From positions 63,854 to 127,853 of the forward strand of contig PJRA01000506.1 in the NCBI GenBank assembly GCA_016987375.1: DNA of 64,000 nt, read 5' to 3'. This DNA comes from Brachionus koreanus. Lineage: Eukaryota; Rotifera; Eurotatoria; Ploima; Brachionidae. Position 1 is the first letter of the stretch. Every line of letters begins with the position of its first letter. Below are positions 36,301 through 47,115 of the stretch, piece by piece. A model generated the notes under the pieces. That model worked only from the letters and a program-made list of their open reading frames with translations, was not told where the DNA came from and ran no database searches. A program made the position numbers and the translations under genes.

Positions 36301-39300
36301 ATGATGTACAGATGTCTGCAAAATGCACTACTGTCAAATTATTTCAAATTTACACTGTTAAAAATTTTTTACTGTATTCTAAGATAGTGATTTAAAATCA
36401 ATACTCGAAAAGTTAATGAAAAATTAATAAAAGTTGTTTTTTTTTCGATCAATAAATTTCTACCTATTTTTAAATTTATTTAAAAAAATTTTTAATATAA
36501 TTATCCCTGTAACGCTTAAAAAAACTATATTAGGTCAATTTTTTGTTAGTTTTTAATTTTTTTCTAAAGGTGTATGAAAAGTCAAATGCACCAAATGCAA
36601 CCAAACTGACAGTGTCAAATTTGAAGCCATTTACAAACTACACTCTTCGAATGTTTGCCAAAAACGTGAAAGGTATCAGCAAACCTAGTCAATCAACTGA
36701 AGTATTTCAGACCCTGCCAGACGTGCCGTCTTATACTCCTCAATATCTATCTGCAAGACTTGAGAATTTATTTATTAATTCAACAGGAGAATTGGACGTC
36801 CTCATTAAATGGAGTCCTATACCAACAAGCAAATGGAATGGAATACCTTTAGGCTATGTTCTTTTTGTAACGGAATGCTTTTCTAATTCTACTAACACCA
36901 TTGAAATAAAGTTTAATAAATACAAACAAACAAATTATTTGTTAAAAAATATTGGTGCCTACAAGTGCTATGAAGTGGCTATTTCAGCTTGGAATTCAGT
37001 TGGTTTGGGACCTAGAACTGACCAAGATAGCATCTTAATTTTGAATCGAACTAGCCAATGCAAGCCATCTAATTACACTTATAATGTCAATCTGTATACT
37101 GTGAATTCAACTGCAATTCGAATCAATTGGTCTGCGTTAAATAAAGCTTATTGGAATGGTATACTTACTGGTTATTTGATTAAATATACTCCTACTGAAT
37201 CACCATCTAATGACTTAACAACTCCTATAAGCTTTTATGATTATGATGAAATGGAAGAAAATGAAGACAGTGATTTAAATTTTTTATCAAATTACAAGCA
37301 GAAAGAATTTTTTTATCGACTATCTCAAGTAGACAAAAATTCGAAAAAATTTGAAACTTTGTTGTGTGGTCTATTAAGCTTTACTAATTACAAAATTGAA
37401 ATATCAGCATGTACCAGAGCTGGATGTGGTCCATCAAGTCTACCTGTTAGCATAAAAACTCTAGACTATTTACCTTCGAGACCTATTGATTTAAATTTTC
37501 CATATGTTAATTTGACAAATGTAAAGCTTGAGTTCAAATCACCAAGATATCCAAATGGTTTACTGAACTCATTCAGAATTCGTTACAGCCTAAAGCGTAT
37601 ACCAAATAGATGGAAATATGTTTATTTGAATTGGAGTATAAATCAGTCTGTTTATCACATAGAAGTCAACAATTTACTCAAAATGGAATACTACATATTC
37701 GAAGTTTGTGCTAATAATACTTGGGGTTTTGGTGAATCAGCTAGAACTATTGTCTACACTATTGACAATTTGAGTCGATTAAGACCAGATCGACCATCGA
37801 GGCCTACTGTTCAAAAATCTTCAATAAAAACAACTGAGTTGACCATAAGTTGGAATACTAATTCAGATAATTACAGTCCCATACGGTTTTTTGAAATCCA
37901 AATAGCCGAAAATTCTAGCAATTGGCAAACAGTTTATTTGTATAAAAATGCAAATTCTAATTTAAACAACAACTTTATGTTAACAATAAAAGGAAAAGAT
38001 AAACTTGGTAGACAAATTATTAGACCAAATAGTTATCTATACAAGTTTCGCATAGCTTCTACAAACGATGTAGGAAAAAGCGACTATAGTGAAGAATCGT
38101 TAGCTGTAACTACCAAACAGGATTTTCCCGAGTTAAATCTCTTTGATCTAAACGCTTCAGTCATTGATGCCAATCGAATAGAATTGGAATGGTTTGAAAA
38201 ATTTAGCACAGATGCTAAATTGATCAAATTTAAAATAGCATATCGTCTGGTTCAAGAAGAAGACCCCGATAGTATTATGATTAATGAAATTTTAGTTGAA
38301 TATAAGAATACAATTCAAAGTATGGAAGAAGAGAATCTTGATTTAAGTGTCTTAAAACACCAATATTTACTTACTAGTCAGAATTTGAATAAACAGGGGA
38401 AATATGAGGTAAGCTAATAAGATTTTTAATATTCAAAAAAAAACATTGATTTTTAAAATTTCATTAATTATTTTTTACAATGGTCTAAATTATTAATTAC
38501 TGTCAGACACATCAACTATGAAATTAATTATCTTCATCAGATTCTATCAATCTTAAATGATTTTGTTTTTTAAATTAAAGCTGAGATATTTTTTCACAAT
38601 TATTGAGAAAAATTTTCTTTATTATGTTATCTAAGTTTAAATTTAAACAAAAATTAAAGATTACAAACAATTTTTTGGGAAAAGCAATGAAAAGATGCCC
38701 TGAAGTGAAAGATTTTTAAAATGATATTCAGCATTAACACTAGAAAGTCAGACTGATTATTAATGAAAATTTCAAATTAAGTTGTATTATATTTATAGTT
38801 TTAGTTATAGACAAATTAAATATTTTTTCTGATAATTAAAAAATTATTTTAAATAAATATTTAAGCTTAAATTTTTTAAATAGAGGCCTACTTTATTTTT
38901 TTTTCAAGGCTATTGATATACGCTAAATTCATGAAGCCAAAAGCTCTTTATTTAAATAATATTGATATAATATTGTGAAATTCAAATATCAACAAAACAA
39001 AAATTATACTATTTTAATAAATTAAAATTTACTAAAATAAAAAAAACAGCAACAAAGTAAAATGTTTTTTATTATGCAAAAAAATAAAATAAAGAAAGCA
39101 TCATTTTAGAAAATTTTAGTTTTTAAAAATAGGAAGATCATTCTAACATTTTTCTCATTTATTTTACCTTGTATATAAGCACTTTTGTATAACGATTGAA
39201 CTATTTCTTCTGTTTATTTTGATAAAAAATTTAAATAAAATTTATATTTTAAATTTTTTTTTCAATTTAGATCGAAATATGTGCAATAAACGCAATTGGT

Positions 39301-41877
39301 CAATCGGCAAACTGCTTGAAAAGCAAAAAGCTAATTTATATAGAGGATAGACTTCCTCTTTACGACAAAACTATGATTCAATCAGTCAAAGCATTGAGTA
39401 GTACAGAAATTAACGTTACTTGGACAACACCAACAGAAGAATTTATAAATGGAAATTTATATGGATATAAAATATCATGTATCAACAATGAACTGCTTGA
39501 TACCAAAAAATTATCTGAATACTTCTCCAATCAAGAATCATTAATGGATGATGATTTTATAAATATAATCATAGTCGAACCTGAACTAAATTCAATCCTA
39601 CTCAATAATTTGAAACCTTTCAAAAATTATACCATTTTAATCCAAGTGATCAATCAAGCAGGAGAATCAGCTCTTCCCTTTAAGGAAATAAATCTTTTGG
39701 ACGGCTCGATTCGAGCTCAAACGTTCGAATCTTTACCTTCAGCACCATCCAAAATATCATTTAGCTATATAAGTTTTAATTTTTTAAATTTGACATTTTT
39801 CAAGCCTATTGAGTCAAATGGTGAAATTCTTTCATATGAACTATGGTATGAAAATGTTCCAAGTGAATCGACAACAACAAAAATAGTTCGTCAAGAAATA
39901 GGCTCAAATTTGCCAAATCAAACTGTTCATATAGCAAATCTTGAATCGATGATATTTTATAAATTTAAAGTTAGATGTAAAACACGAATTGGCTGGGGGC
40001 CTTATCTTGAAAATACAGTTTTTACAGGACCTAAATTAAAAAAATTCTATAAGTCCTTATTGATCAATGGAGATTTTGTCGAAGCTCCATTGGCACCAAG
40101 CAAACCAGTATTTTCGAGCTTAAACAGCACGCATTCTTTACTTGAATGGAAAGCTTACTCAAATGATTACGAGCTTTTTATTATTGAGGTTAAATTCCTA
40201 AATCCTAGTTCACATTCTGACAATTTAACATATTTCGAGTTTTTTGCTTTTTCAAATTCAACTGGCTTGATTATCAACAAATATGAGAAAAAAATGGAAA
40301 ATTTTGCGTTAAAAAATCAAAATCTATGCATTTTTAGAGTATTTTCTTTTAATAAAATAAGCATTAGTGAGCCTAGCCCTGACTCAGACTATGTTCATTC
40401 AAACAAACTGGCATCAAGTCAATCAATGGCCTCTATAAATTTTTCGAATCCAAATTTTTATCTAAATTGGTGGTTTTTAGTTATAATTGCACTTGGTTCT
40501 GTGACTATTCTTATCATAGTCGTTTTGGTGATGCTTTTGAGGGGAAAGAATAAAAAATTTGTTCAAAAGCAACAACAAAAAGAACAAATGCACCAAAAAA
40601 TGAACACAATTAAATTAATGAAAATGAATCAAGACAGTGATTCGAGTGACAACTTGAACAGTATTTATTTAGCGGGATCAAATCAACAACTTATAATGAC
40701 CAATACGACTAATACTCTATCTCGGGGGACTAACAACCATGTGACATTATATGAAATAAGAAAATCAAAGAGAGCCAATAATAATGGTACACTGAAAACT
40801 GCTACTTATGTTAGTCCAAATGGAACTTTAAGTAGAATTAACATTGTTGATTCATCTGACTTGACTGATTCGAATTCGGCCACTATGATCAAGCAGCAGC
40901 AAATTAACAGCTTGAATAATCCAAGAATATTGGGAAATTTATTGAATTTGGGTCCAAATAATATGGCTCAGCCTAACGATTATACAACATCTAAAGTAGG
41001 AGCTTTTTTGATCAATGAAAATGGAACATTGAAAAACAACCATTATTTAATGCCATTGAATAAAAATGATGCTTTGGATGGCAATGAAGATGTAGAAGAG
41101 TCCAAACAGCATTTGTATTTTCAGCATATGGCTGCTCATTACGGCCAAGCTGGTGCAAATTTGAATTTTAACTATTCATCTTCAGATACTGAAAATGAAG
41201 CTAACTTTAATCATATGACGTCAAATTACGTCTCAAAAAGACAAATTTACTCGACTTTTGGACGTCAAGGAACCGAACGAACAAATACAAATAGCTTTCC
41301 TCCTCCACCACCAGCTCTTTTAACATCATCTGTTTTAAACACAGAACCAGAAAGTTTTGAAGAGCGAAGAAATAACATGAACTATCAATCAAATAGAAAT
41401 GCAAATATGTATCTTGATCATCAACAAGTCATGGAAATGAAAGAGCAGAAAAAACCAACCCAACCAATGTATCATTATCATCAGGGACCATTGATTGTTG
41501 ATTCGTCTCCTCCGCCTGCACCTCCGCCACCGCCTCAAAATAATGGAAATACATTAAGAATGAGCACTAAATCTCCTTACATTGCCAAGAAACCTCCAGT
41601 TTCTAATTCTATCCCGAGAATTCAACCATCGGCTATAAAAGCAGCAGTCTCCTCTCATGTAGAAATGAAAAATAATCAAGCTTTAAGAACAAGTCAAAAT
41701 TTAAATGAAAATTATATTTCAAGTAAAAAAAATAATGATAATGCAACCGAAGGAAATTTAGTAAATCGTAATTCATCTAATGATAATGCAAGCTTTAATT
41801 TGAGTGGCGATCGGGTGATAATGAGTAATGTAGCTGGATCTAGACGGCCTGTCGCTAGTGGATATTCTTTTTTCTAA
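30355..41877 (+). CDS. sdk: Sidekick: homophilic Ig/FN3 cell-adhesion receptor
   Basis: Five exons, join(30355-31342, 33542-33692, 33749-35966, 36570-38408, 39271-41877), 2600 aa; vertebrate and fly sidekicks are about 2170-2220. A signal peptide (about 1-22) leads into six Ig domains. Ig1-2 carry the sidekick landmarks NRLGSVLSNRAHLTVAYM and VKSGRAAVIKLP. Thirteen FN3 domains follow, recognisable by their A-B-strand Pro and W/L core and PNG/WNG turns, then one membrane span at about 2131-2154 (WWFLVIIALGSVTILIIVVL). The ~446-residue cytoplasmic tail is Asn/Ser-rich with two poly-Pro segments and ends GYSFF; vertebrate sidekicks end in a PDZ ligand (SFV). Sidekicks mediate homophilic adhesion at synapses and, in flies, tricellular junctions. 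6 Ig + 13 FN3 is the exact family architecture. Introns of 2.2, 0.6 and 0.9 kb contrast with one of 56 bases. Confidence 0.95.
31854..31976 (-). pseudogene. Orphan zinc-finger-like terminal exon inside sidekick intron 1
   Basis: On the minus strand, after an acceptor-like tatttcag, about 40 codons read without a stop: SSKESVESVKKHLWRKNP, then VACPVCGGYFEIGRDLNK and VSHD before TAA. CPVCGGYF with a downstream Leu and His resembles a single C2H2 or UBZ-type finger. No start or partner exon could be found, so it may be a retro-copied or duplicated gene fragment, or the last exon of a nested gene. Not recognised further. Confidence 0.4.
32297..32344. repeat. Perfect 20-bp inverted repeat with 8-base loop
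   Basis: Positions 32297-32316 and 32325-32344 are exact reverse complements, separated by gctttgtt. The arms contain gggtgttattatg, which is atypically mixed in composition for this region. It would form a strong hairpin in the sidekick pre-mRNA. It may be a collapsed MITE. Confidence 0.85.
33215..33480 (-). pseudogene. Decayed Cys-rich reading frame, possible transposase zinc-ribbon relic
   Basis: One minus-strand frame reads, with four internal stops, KAKKGGQKKTRPC, YQPADCVQLTENVIQE, PSKKAKFSENTETTKKLCV and CNALMKKKKGYYCPNGC. The C-x2-C ... YYC-x3-C end looks like the cysteine-rich tail of piggyBac-type and related transposases, or a zinc ribbon. The stops are TAA/TAG, so it is dead or misread. 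Class uncertain. Confidence 0.3.
36236..36355 (-). repeat. Dispersed repeat, reversed partial copy
   Basis: Lies in sidekick intron 3. The stretch ctagctctgtaaatgcaa and the following atgcaac-catagttgcatcaa match the reverse complement of the repeat at 1-53 and 16410-16462; further along, ctgcaaaatgcact matches the reverse complement of the segment near 16370. The copies are old and gapped. Confidence 0.5.
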
Positions 41878-42704
41878 ATAATTTCATATTTGTAAATAAT
41901 TGTTTTTTTTTTATTAAATTTTTTTAAAATCAATTTTATATCTTGATTTTTTTATTCAATATAATTGTTCATGAATATTCTAATAATAATAAATTTTAAA
42001 AAACATTTAAAATACAAAAATTTGTTATTTTAATAATTAATTGAATGCTTTAATTTTTTGTTATTAAAAAAATTCAAAATTAATTTTGTGATATTGAAAT
42101 CTAATCAAATTTTATACCTTCTTTTTCCTATATTTGACAATGCAATTAATTAAAAATTGCATGTTTTTACAATTAGACTTTTAAATTATTTTTCTAAGTC
42201 AAAAATCAAATAAATTAGAGACAATCTTCTGTTTAATAAAATAATTTAGTTGATTTTAGCTAAAGAAAAAGGCATTCATTTTATAGTAAATTTTTTGTGG
42301 TATTTCCTTGAAAAATAAAGACACAATATTTGTGAGACAATTAGTTTAATGTGACTAAAGAATTTATCAAATTGTGCCTAATTTTAATTTTCCTGAGAAT
42401 TTGCTAACTTTTTTATTTAAATCATAAATTATATATTATTTTAGACCAAAAAGATAAAAAGCTCAAAAAAAGATTCACAATTCATAATTAAAATGAAATA
42501 TCATTTCTAAATATTAATTATCTTTGCATTAGTTGAATTAGAGAAACAAAAATTATATATTCCTAATTAAAATAATTTTTATTAAATAACAGAAAGTCAT
42601 ACAAATCAAAATAATTTGGTATGCCATGAAAAAAAATATTAATTCATATATGATATTTTAGGTAATGAAAAATTTATTTTGATACTTTGAAATTTGTTTG
42701 AAAA
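41878..42704. other. Intergenic, sidekick to GPCR
   Basis: AT-rich sequence that should contain the sidekick 3' UTR and the GPCR promoter. I see no gene or repeat. Confidence 0.5.
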
Positions 42705-43739
42705 ATGAATAATTTGTCCAATTTGTCTGAAGTTTCTGGAAATTCTTTTCAGCTAAATGTTTTATCATTTGTAAGGAATATTGGTTATGTATATATAGTG
42801 CCTCCTTTATGTTCAATTGGATTTCTGCTTAACATATTAACAATAATAACATTTATACGATTGTGTCAACAAGGAAACATTTTCAAATATTTTCTAGCTA
42901 AGACTGTTGCAGAAAATATAGTACTTTTTGCTGGAGCTTTAATTCCACTAGGAAATTGTGTTCAGTGTGCAGTATATCAAAGTGTTGCTCAATTAATTCA
43001 TCAATACATTTTTGTTGGTTATTTGATACCAGTTTCTTATACTTTTTCTGGGTTTTGTGAAATTGTAATTACAATTGACCGTATTTGGATTCTAAAAAAT
43101 AAGAATAAAAATGTTATTTCCTATAAATTAATAATGTTGCTCATTTTAATAATCAGCATATGTATGTTCATCCCATTGCTTTTTTCACGATACATCAAAC
43201 AATTGCCAGAAAGTAAATTTATTTTAGTGCGTACATCATTTGGTTCAACAGCTGATTATACAATATACCTAACTACAATTGTTTTAGTTCGTAATTCCCT
43301 TTTTTTTGTCAGTCTTTTCATTTGTAATATTATATTGCTAATTCAATTTAGAAAATATATTAATAAAAAATTTTATCTGGTAACTGGAATTTCAAAGCAA
43401 TCAAGATCAAACGATGATGCTTCTAATAAACCTTCTAATTCATATTCAAATGAAAATAATGTCAAAAACAAAAAAGAAGATCCTGAAAAAAAATTAACCA
43501 AGATGACACTCATATTGGGTTCAATATTTATAATAAGCAGAGGACTACAATCAGTAAGTTCAATTTCATCAAGTATAGACAAAGGAAACCAAATAAAATT
43601 CAATCGATTTACAATAATTTATAGCTTCTTTTCAAATATTCTTAATTACTTAGTATATTCCTTGAGTTTTTTCTTTCATTATTATTTCAATAGTTCTTTT
43701 ACAAACGAACAAAAAAAAATATTTAAATGCTTTTTCTAA
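42705..43739 (+). CDS. Orphan rhodopsin-like G-protein-coupled receptor
   Basis: Single exon, 344 aa, seven hydrophobic segments. TM1 (about 28-52) has the LLNILTI turn with the class A Asn. TM2 carries LAKTVAE where the class A LAxxD is usual. Cys before TM3 and the TM3 end TIDRIWIL (DRY-type Asp-Arg) are present. TM4 and TM5 are followed by a long third intracellular loop (about 221-265) rich in Ser/Asn/Lys. TM6 starts KMTLILGSIFIISR. TM7 ends NILNYLVYSL, a form of NPxxY without the Pro. The N-terminus has an N-linked site (NNLS). Small, intronless and divergent, it looks like a lineage-expanded peptide-type receptor; the ligand cannot be guessed. Confidence 0.8.
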   Translation: MNNLSNLSEVSGNSFQLNVLSFVRNIGYVYIVPPLCSIGFLLNILTIITFIRLCQQGNIFKYFLAKTVAENIVLFAGALIPLGNCVQCAVYQSVAQLIHQYIFVGYLIPVSYTFSGFCEIVITIDRIWILKNKNKNVISYKLIMLLILIISICMFIPLLFSRYIKQLPESKFILVRTSFGSTADYTIYLTTIVLVRNSLFFVSLFICNIILLIQFRKYINKKFYLVTGISKQSRSNDDASNKPSNSYSNENNVKNKKEDPEKKLTKMTLILGSIFIISRGLQSVSSISSSIDKGNQIKFNRFTIIYSFFSNILNYLVYSLSFFFHYYFNSSFTNEQKKIFKCFF

Positions 43740-44067
43740 GATATTTTTATGAATATGCTTACAAATAAATGTCATTATATTACTGATTTTTTATAAAAAT
43801 TTAATTCAAATCTAATCTAGATTAAATAGAGCTAAAATTCACGCTGAAATTTTAAAAATTTTAATTTTAGAATGTATTTAGCGCAAATAAAGTAAATTTT
43901 TTTTACAAAGCAAAATTATCTAATTTTTAACATGTCATATAGTTTGAAAATTTTCGGTCCCTTTTTTATTAATCAAATTAGTTTCAAAAAATTCTGAGAA
44001 TCAGGTCAAAAAAAATTTTAATACGACATTGTTAGCATTTGATTAATGAACAGTCTGAGAGCTTCAA

Positions 44068-44785
44068 AGTGTGTACAAGGAAGCGTTCTTATTTCCTATT
44101 ACTGATTGATTATGTCATTAAGAAAACAACTGTCATTGTCAGGATTAACAACAGAGCTATCGATTAGTATCGATGATTTTTAAGTTGGAGCATAAACCAA
44201 TTTACATACTTAAGGAAAGCACCATCAGTACAGTAATGGGAGCACAAAGAGACATTAAGAAAAGACTCACTAAAGCAAAGAATACATTTGCTAGACTCCG
44301 ATCTGTATGGAAATCAACGAGTCAAAGCAAGGAAATAAAACTCAGACTGTACACCTCTGTAGTAAAAGCAGAACTAATGTAAGGGAGTGAATGTTAGTGG
44401 ATCTGATAAAAGAAGTCTGCGAAGGATTCTGGGGATACACTGGCCTGAGACACTGTCAAATGCTGAACTATACAAAAGAACAAATTCAGACCATTAAGTC
44501 GATGCATTAAGAGGAAGAATTTGCGATGGCTTGGACATATACNNNNNNNNNNNNNNNNNNNNNNNNNNNNNNNNNNNNNNNNNNNNNNNNNNNNNNNNNN
44601 NNNCGACGTAAGGTAGGAAGACTAGCAGTAACATGGAGGTCAGCAGTCATGAAAGAGCTTTTCGAAATGGGAATAACATGGGTTGAAGGCGAAATATTGA
44701 CTTGAGTGGAAATCAAAAGTAATGACCCAAAGCTCGACAAGGAGTGAATAAGGAAAAATGCCATTCGATCGAGAATTTTCTAAGC
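44068..44785 (+). mobile_element. Decayed 3' end of a non-LTR retrotransposon (LINE)
   Basis: Several frames must be combined, so the element is dead. Pieces in order: VQGSVL (RT block normally GxxQGCxLSP), LIDYVIKKTTVIV, then MGAQRDIKKRLTKAKNTFARL and RSVWKSTSQSKEIKLRLYTS (the post-RT segment), LRRILGIHWPETLSNAELY, KRKNLRWLGHI, the assembly gap, then RRKVGRLAVTWRSAVMKEL and MGITWVEGE. These are the typical C-terminal blocks of LINE polyproteins of animal genomes. The region that would carry the catalytic ADD box is deleted. Confidence 0.85.
44543..44603. other. Assembly gap (61 N)
   Basis: A run of 61 N falls inside the LINE relic, most likely because the repeat could not be assembled. The true gap length may differ. 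Confidence 0.99.
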
Positions 44786-45063
44786 TTTTTGAATATTATT
44801 TTAGTTTTCTCTATATTTTTTTAGTGAATAAAAGAATATTTTACTCATAGAAATCAGAACCCCTGCACACCCCCAATTTTAAACCAGTGGGTTCCAAAAG
44901 ACCACCATTATTTTTACATAGAAAGCACTTAAGATGAACATTTATGTTAATTCTTAAACAAATTACTTTTTAAAAAAAATCATAAAGATATTGATAAAAT
45001 TAAAAAAAAAACGCTCTCAATTTAAATAGAAAATATTTTAAAAATTTTGAATTGGATCTTAAA

Positions 45064-47115
45064 ATGTTTAACGAAACGGAAAGCATAATAGAAGAACCGA
45101 AAGATTCAAAAAGCAAAGAGTCTTTAGCTGAAGAATTTGATCAAGAAGACAAAATTTTCAAAAGTCTAGAAAAAAGAATTTTTAAGAATATTTTCAAGAT
45201 ATTTTTGGCCTTGAGTTTGATGGCATGTATATTCATCCGTCTTAACTACTTGTACATTAATTCACTTTCTGAATCAACAAGTGTTATTAAAAAATTTTAC
45301 AGTAATTTATTCACAACCCAAATCAAAATTGATTCTCCTCGTCATTTCCTGCCATATTTAGTATCTATTGCAAAAAGTCCTGATATTTCAACATTTAAAG
45401 AATTGACAAAAAAAAAAGAGAATTACACTAAAGATTACGTTCAACATGCTATTTCAAGCTTAAAACTTAAACTCTATAAATACAAAAAATTAAAAAACAA
45501 AGTTAAACTGCCATTCGATCACCTGATTGTTCCAATATCAAAAAATGATGAGGATATGGACAAAGCAGAAAACGCTTATGAAAGAAAAGAAGAACTAATC
45601 AATGAAACGATTTGTAATGAAACTGTCTTTTACAGACAATACAATCCAGGATTTAGACGTTCCAATGGTGTTTTCAAAAATATTTACTCATATCTTACAG
45701 GCATTGATTGTGTTGATTCAATTGATGAATATGACAGCAATTGTGATGGCTATCAAATATTCCTGAACAAAAGTTCTGAGCCGGATTTAAATTTAATTGA
45801 GTGTGTGAATGATAATTATGATATTAAATCAATTAAATATGAACTGAACTTGTTCAATCACAATCTAAAACAATTTGTTTATTTAAATTTTTATGTTCTA
45901 TATTTTCCATCAAGTGGTTTTCTGCACAAAATTCAAGTTGATATTATCGATTTCGATAGAAGTGTGTGTGTATTTGGAAGCATTAATAACTATTTAAAAA
46001 AAGCAATCTGTTTAATAACAATATTGTTAATTTATTTTACATATTTAGTGCTTTTTATCCGAAGACTATTTATTTATAAGCTGGCACTTTTTTTTAAATT
46101 TACCTATCTGACTGATTTTTGTATAATGGTTCTAATTACAAGACTATTTTATATAGAATTTAGGATTTATTATGAAGCAAAGCATCACTTGTCAAATTTT
46201 TTCGAAGATACAGGTACATATTTTTCGTTCTATGAAGTTTCCTGGTTCTATAGACGGTTTGATCTATTGATTGGGATTATTTATGCGTTTTGTTGTTTTG
46301 AAATAACCATGTACAGTCGTTTTAATGAAATGATGTCAAATATAGTCATGACTTTTCAAAAATGCTATTTGGATTTGGTTGGATTTTTTTTAATATTTTT
46401 TGGCCTAATTTTAAGCTATGCCCTTGAATTGCAATTTCTTTATGGAGGAAACTTTAGCCGATTTTCAACTTTCTTAAAATGTTTCTCTACTCTATTTCAG
46501 TTTATGTGGGGTGAAATAAACATATTTGCTCTTTTAGATCATGATGAAAAATCTTTTTATTTTTTTCTATCATACATTTTGCTAATGATAATAATTATGT
46601 TTAATTTGATGCTAGCTATTATTTTAGGAACATATGATATGGTTAAAAAGGATCCAACATGCCGAGACTCTTCAATGAAACTAGACAAATTCTTTTTTCT
46701 TTTTACAGAAAGATTCATTAAGAAGCATTTTTTCAAATATTCTATTCATTTGCATCATTTATTTAATTTTCGATCAATAAACAGACTTTATTGTGTCCAA
46801 GATATTGAGAGAAAATTTGCCGAAAACGGCTTTGATGATGATAAAATAGCTGAAGTTTTGAAAGAATTTAAGTTAAATAGTGAGCATCAAGTTGATAATT
46901 TTAAGGTTGAAGCCATGATAAAACGAATTTACGAAATTGAATATGATCGTAAGCCTAAGTTAAGGATTAATGATGAAGAATTAGCAGATGAGTATGTAAC
47001 AAATGAAGAATGGACTCAACTTTTAATAAAATATAACAGTTTAGAAAATTACTGCACTCTGGTTGAGAAAAGACTTGATGCTTTGAAAAATTCAATAAAC
47101 ATTAAACAAAATTAA
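45064..47115 (+). CDS. Polycystin-2-like (TRPP/PKD) cation channel, divergent
   Basis: Single exon, 683 aa from the first ATG; the frame is open four codons further upstream without an ATG. Order: cytoplasmic N-terminus, TM1 (about 46-66), a large extracellular polycystin domain, then the voltage-sensor-like and pore segments. In the extracellular domain, IKYELNLFNHNLKQFVYLNF and LYFPSSGFL correspond to the family's TRAVFxEFTLYNxNVNLF and LEFPxTGG. RFDLLIGIIYAFCCFEI and MTFQKCYLDLVGFFLIFF match S4-S5. The pore is FSTFLKCFSTLFQFMWGEI; polycystin-2 has a Leu-Gly-Asp filter where this has Trp-Gly-Glu. S6 reads NLMLAIILGTYDMVK. The C-terminal tail is charged and EF-hand-like at best. PKD2-type channels conduct calcium and monovalent cations in cilia and ER. 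The exact subgroup is unclear. Confidence 0.82.
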   Translation: MFNETESIIEEPKDSKSKESLAEEFDQEDKIFKSLEKRIFKNIFKIFLALSLMACIFIRLNYLYINSLSESTSVIKKFYSNLFTTQIKIDSPRHFLPYLVSIAKSPDISTFKELTKKKENYTKDYVQHAISSLKLKLYKYKKLKNKVKLPFDHLIVPISKNDEDMDKAENAYERKEELINETICNETVFYRQYNPGFRRSNGVFKNIYSYLTGIDCVDSIDEYDSNCDGYQIFLNKSSEPDLNLIECVNDNYDIKSIKYELNLFNHNLKQFVYLNFYVLYFPSSGFLHKIQVDIIDFDRSVCVFGSINNYLKKAICLITILLIYFTYLVLFIRRLFIYKLALFFKFTYLTDFCIMVLITRLFYIEFRIYYEAKHHLSNFFEDTGTYFSFYEVSWFYRRFDLLIGIIYAFCCFEITMYSRFNEMMSNIVMTFQKCYLDLVGFFLIFFGLILSYALELQFLYGGNFSRFSTFLKCFSTLFQFMWGEINIFALLDHDEKSFYFFLSYILLMIIIMFNLMLAIILGTYDMVKKDPTCRDSSMKLDKFFFLFTERFIKKHFFKYSIHLHHLFNFRSINRLYCVQDIERKFAENGFDDDKIAEVLKEFKLNSEHQVDNFKVEAMIKRIYEIEYDRKPKLRINDEELADEYVTNEEWTQLLIKYNSLENYCTLVEKRLDALKNSINIKQN

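Larger units (their letters stand above)
43740..45063. other. Intergenic, GPCR to polycystin
   Basis: Holds the LINE relic at 44068-44785 with its assembly gap; otherwise AT-rich and empty. Confidence 0.6.

Noticed and set aside
44507..44764. Minus-strand open frame across the N gap
   Set aside because: It reads through unknown bases and is antisense to the LINE relic.
45052..45063. Upstream extension of the polycystin frame
   Set aside because: The extra codons start with TTG; the first ATG is at 45064. The same reasoning moved the ARMC7 and dsRBD starts to their first ATG.
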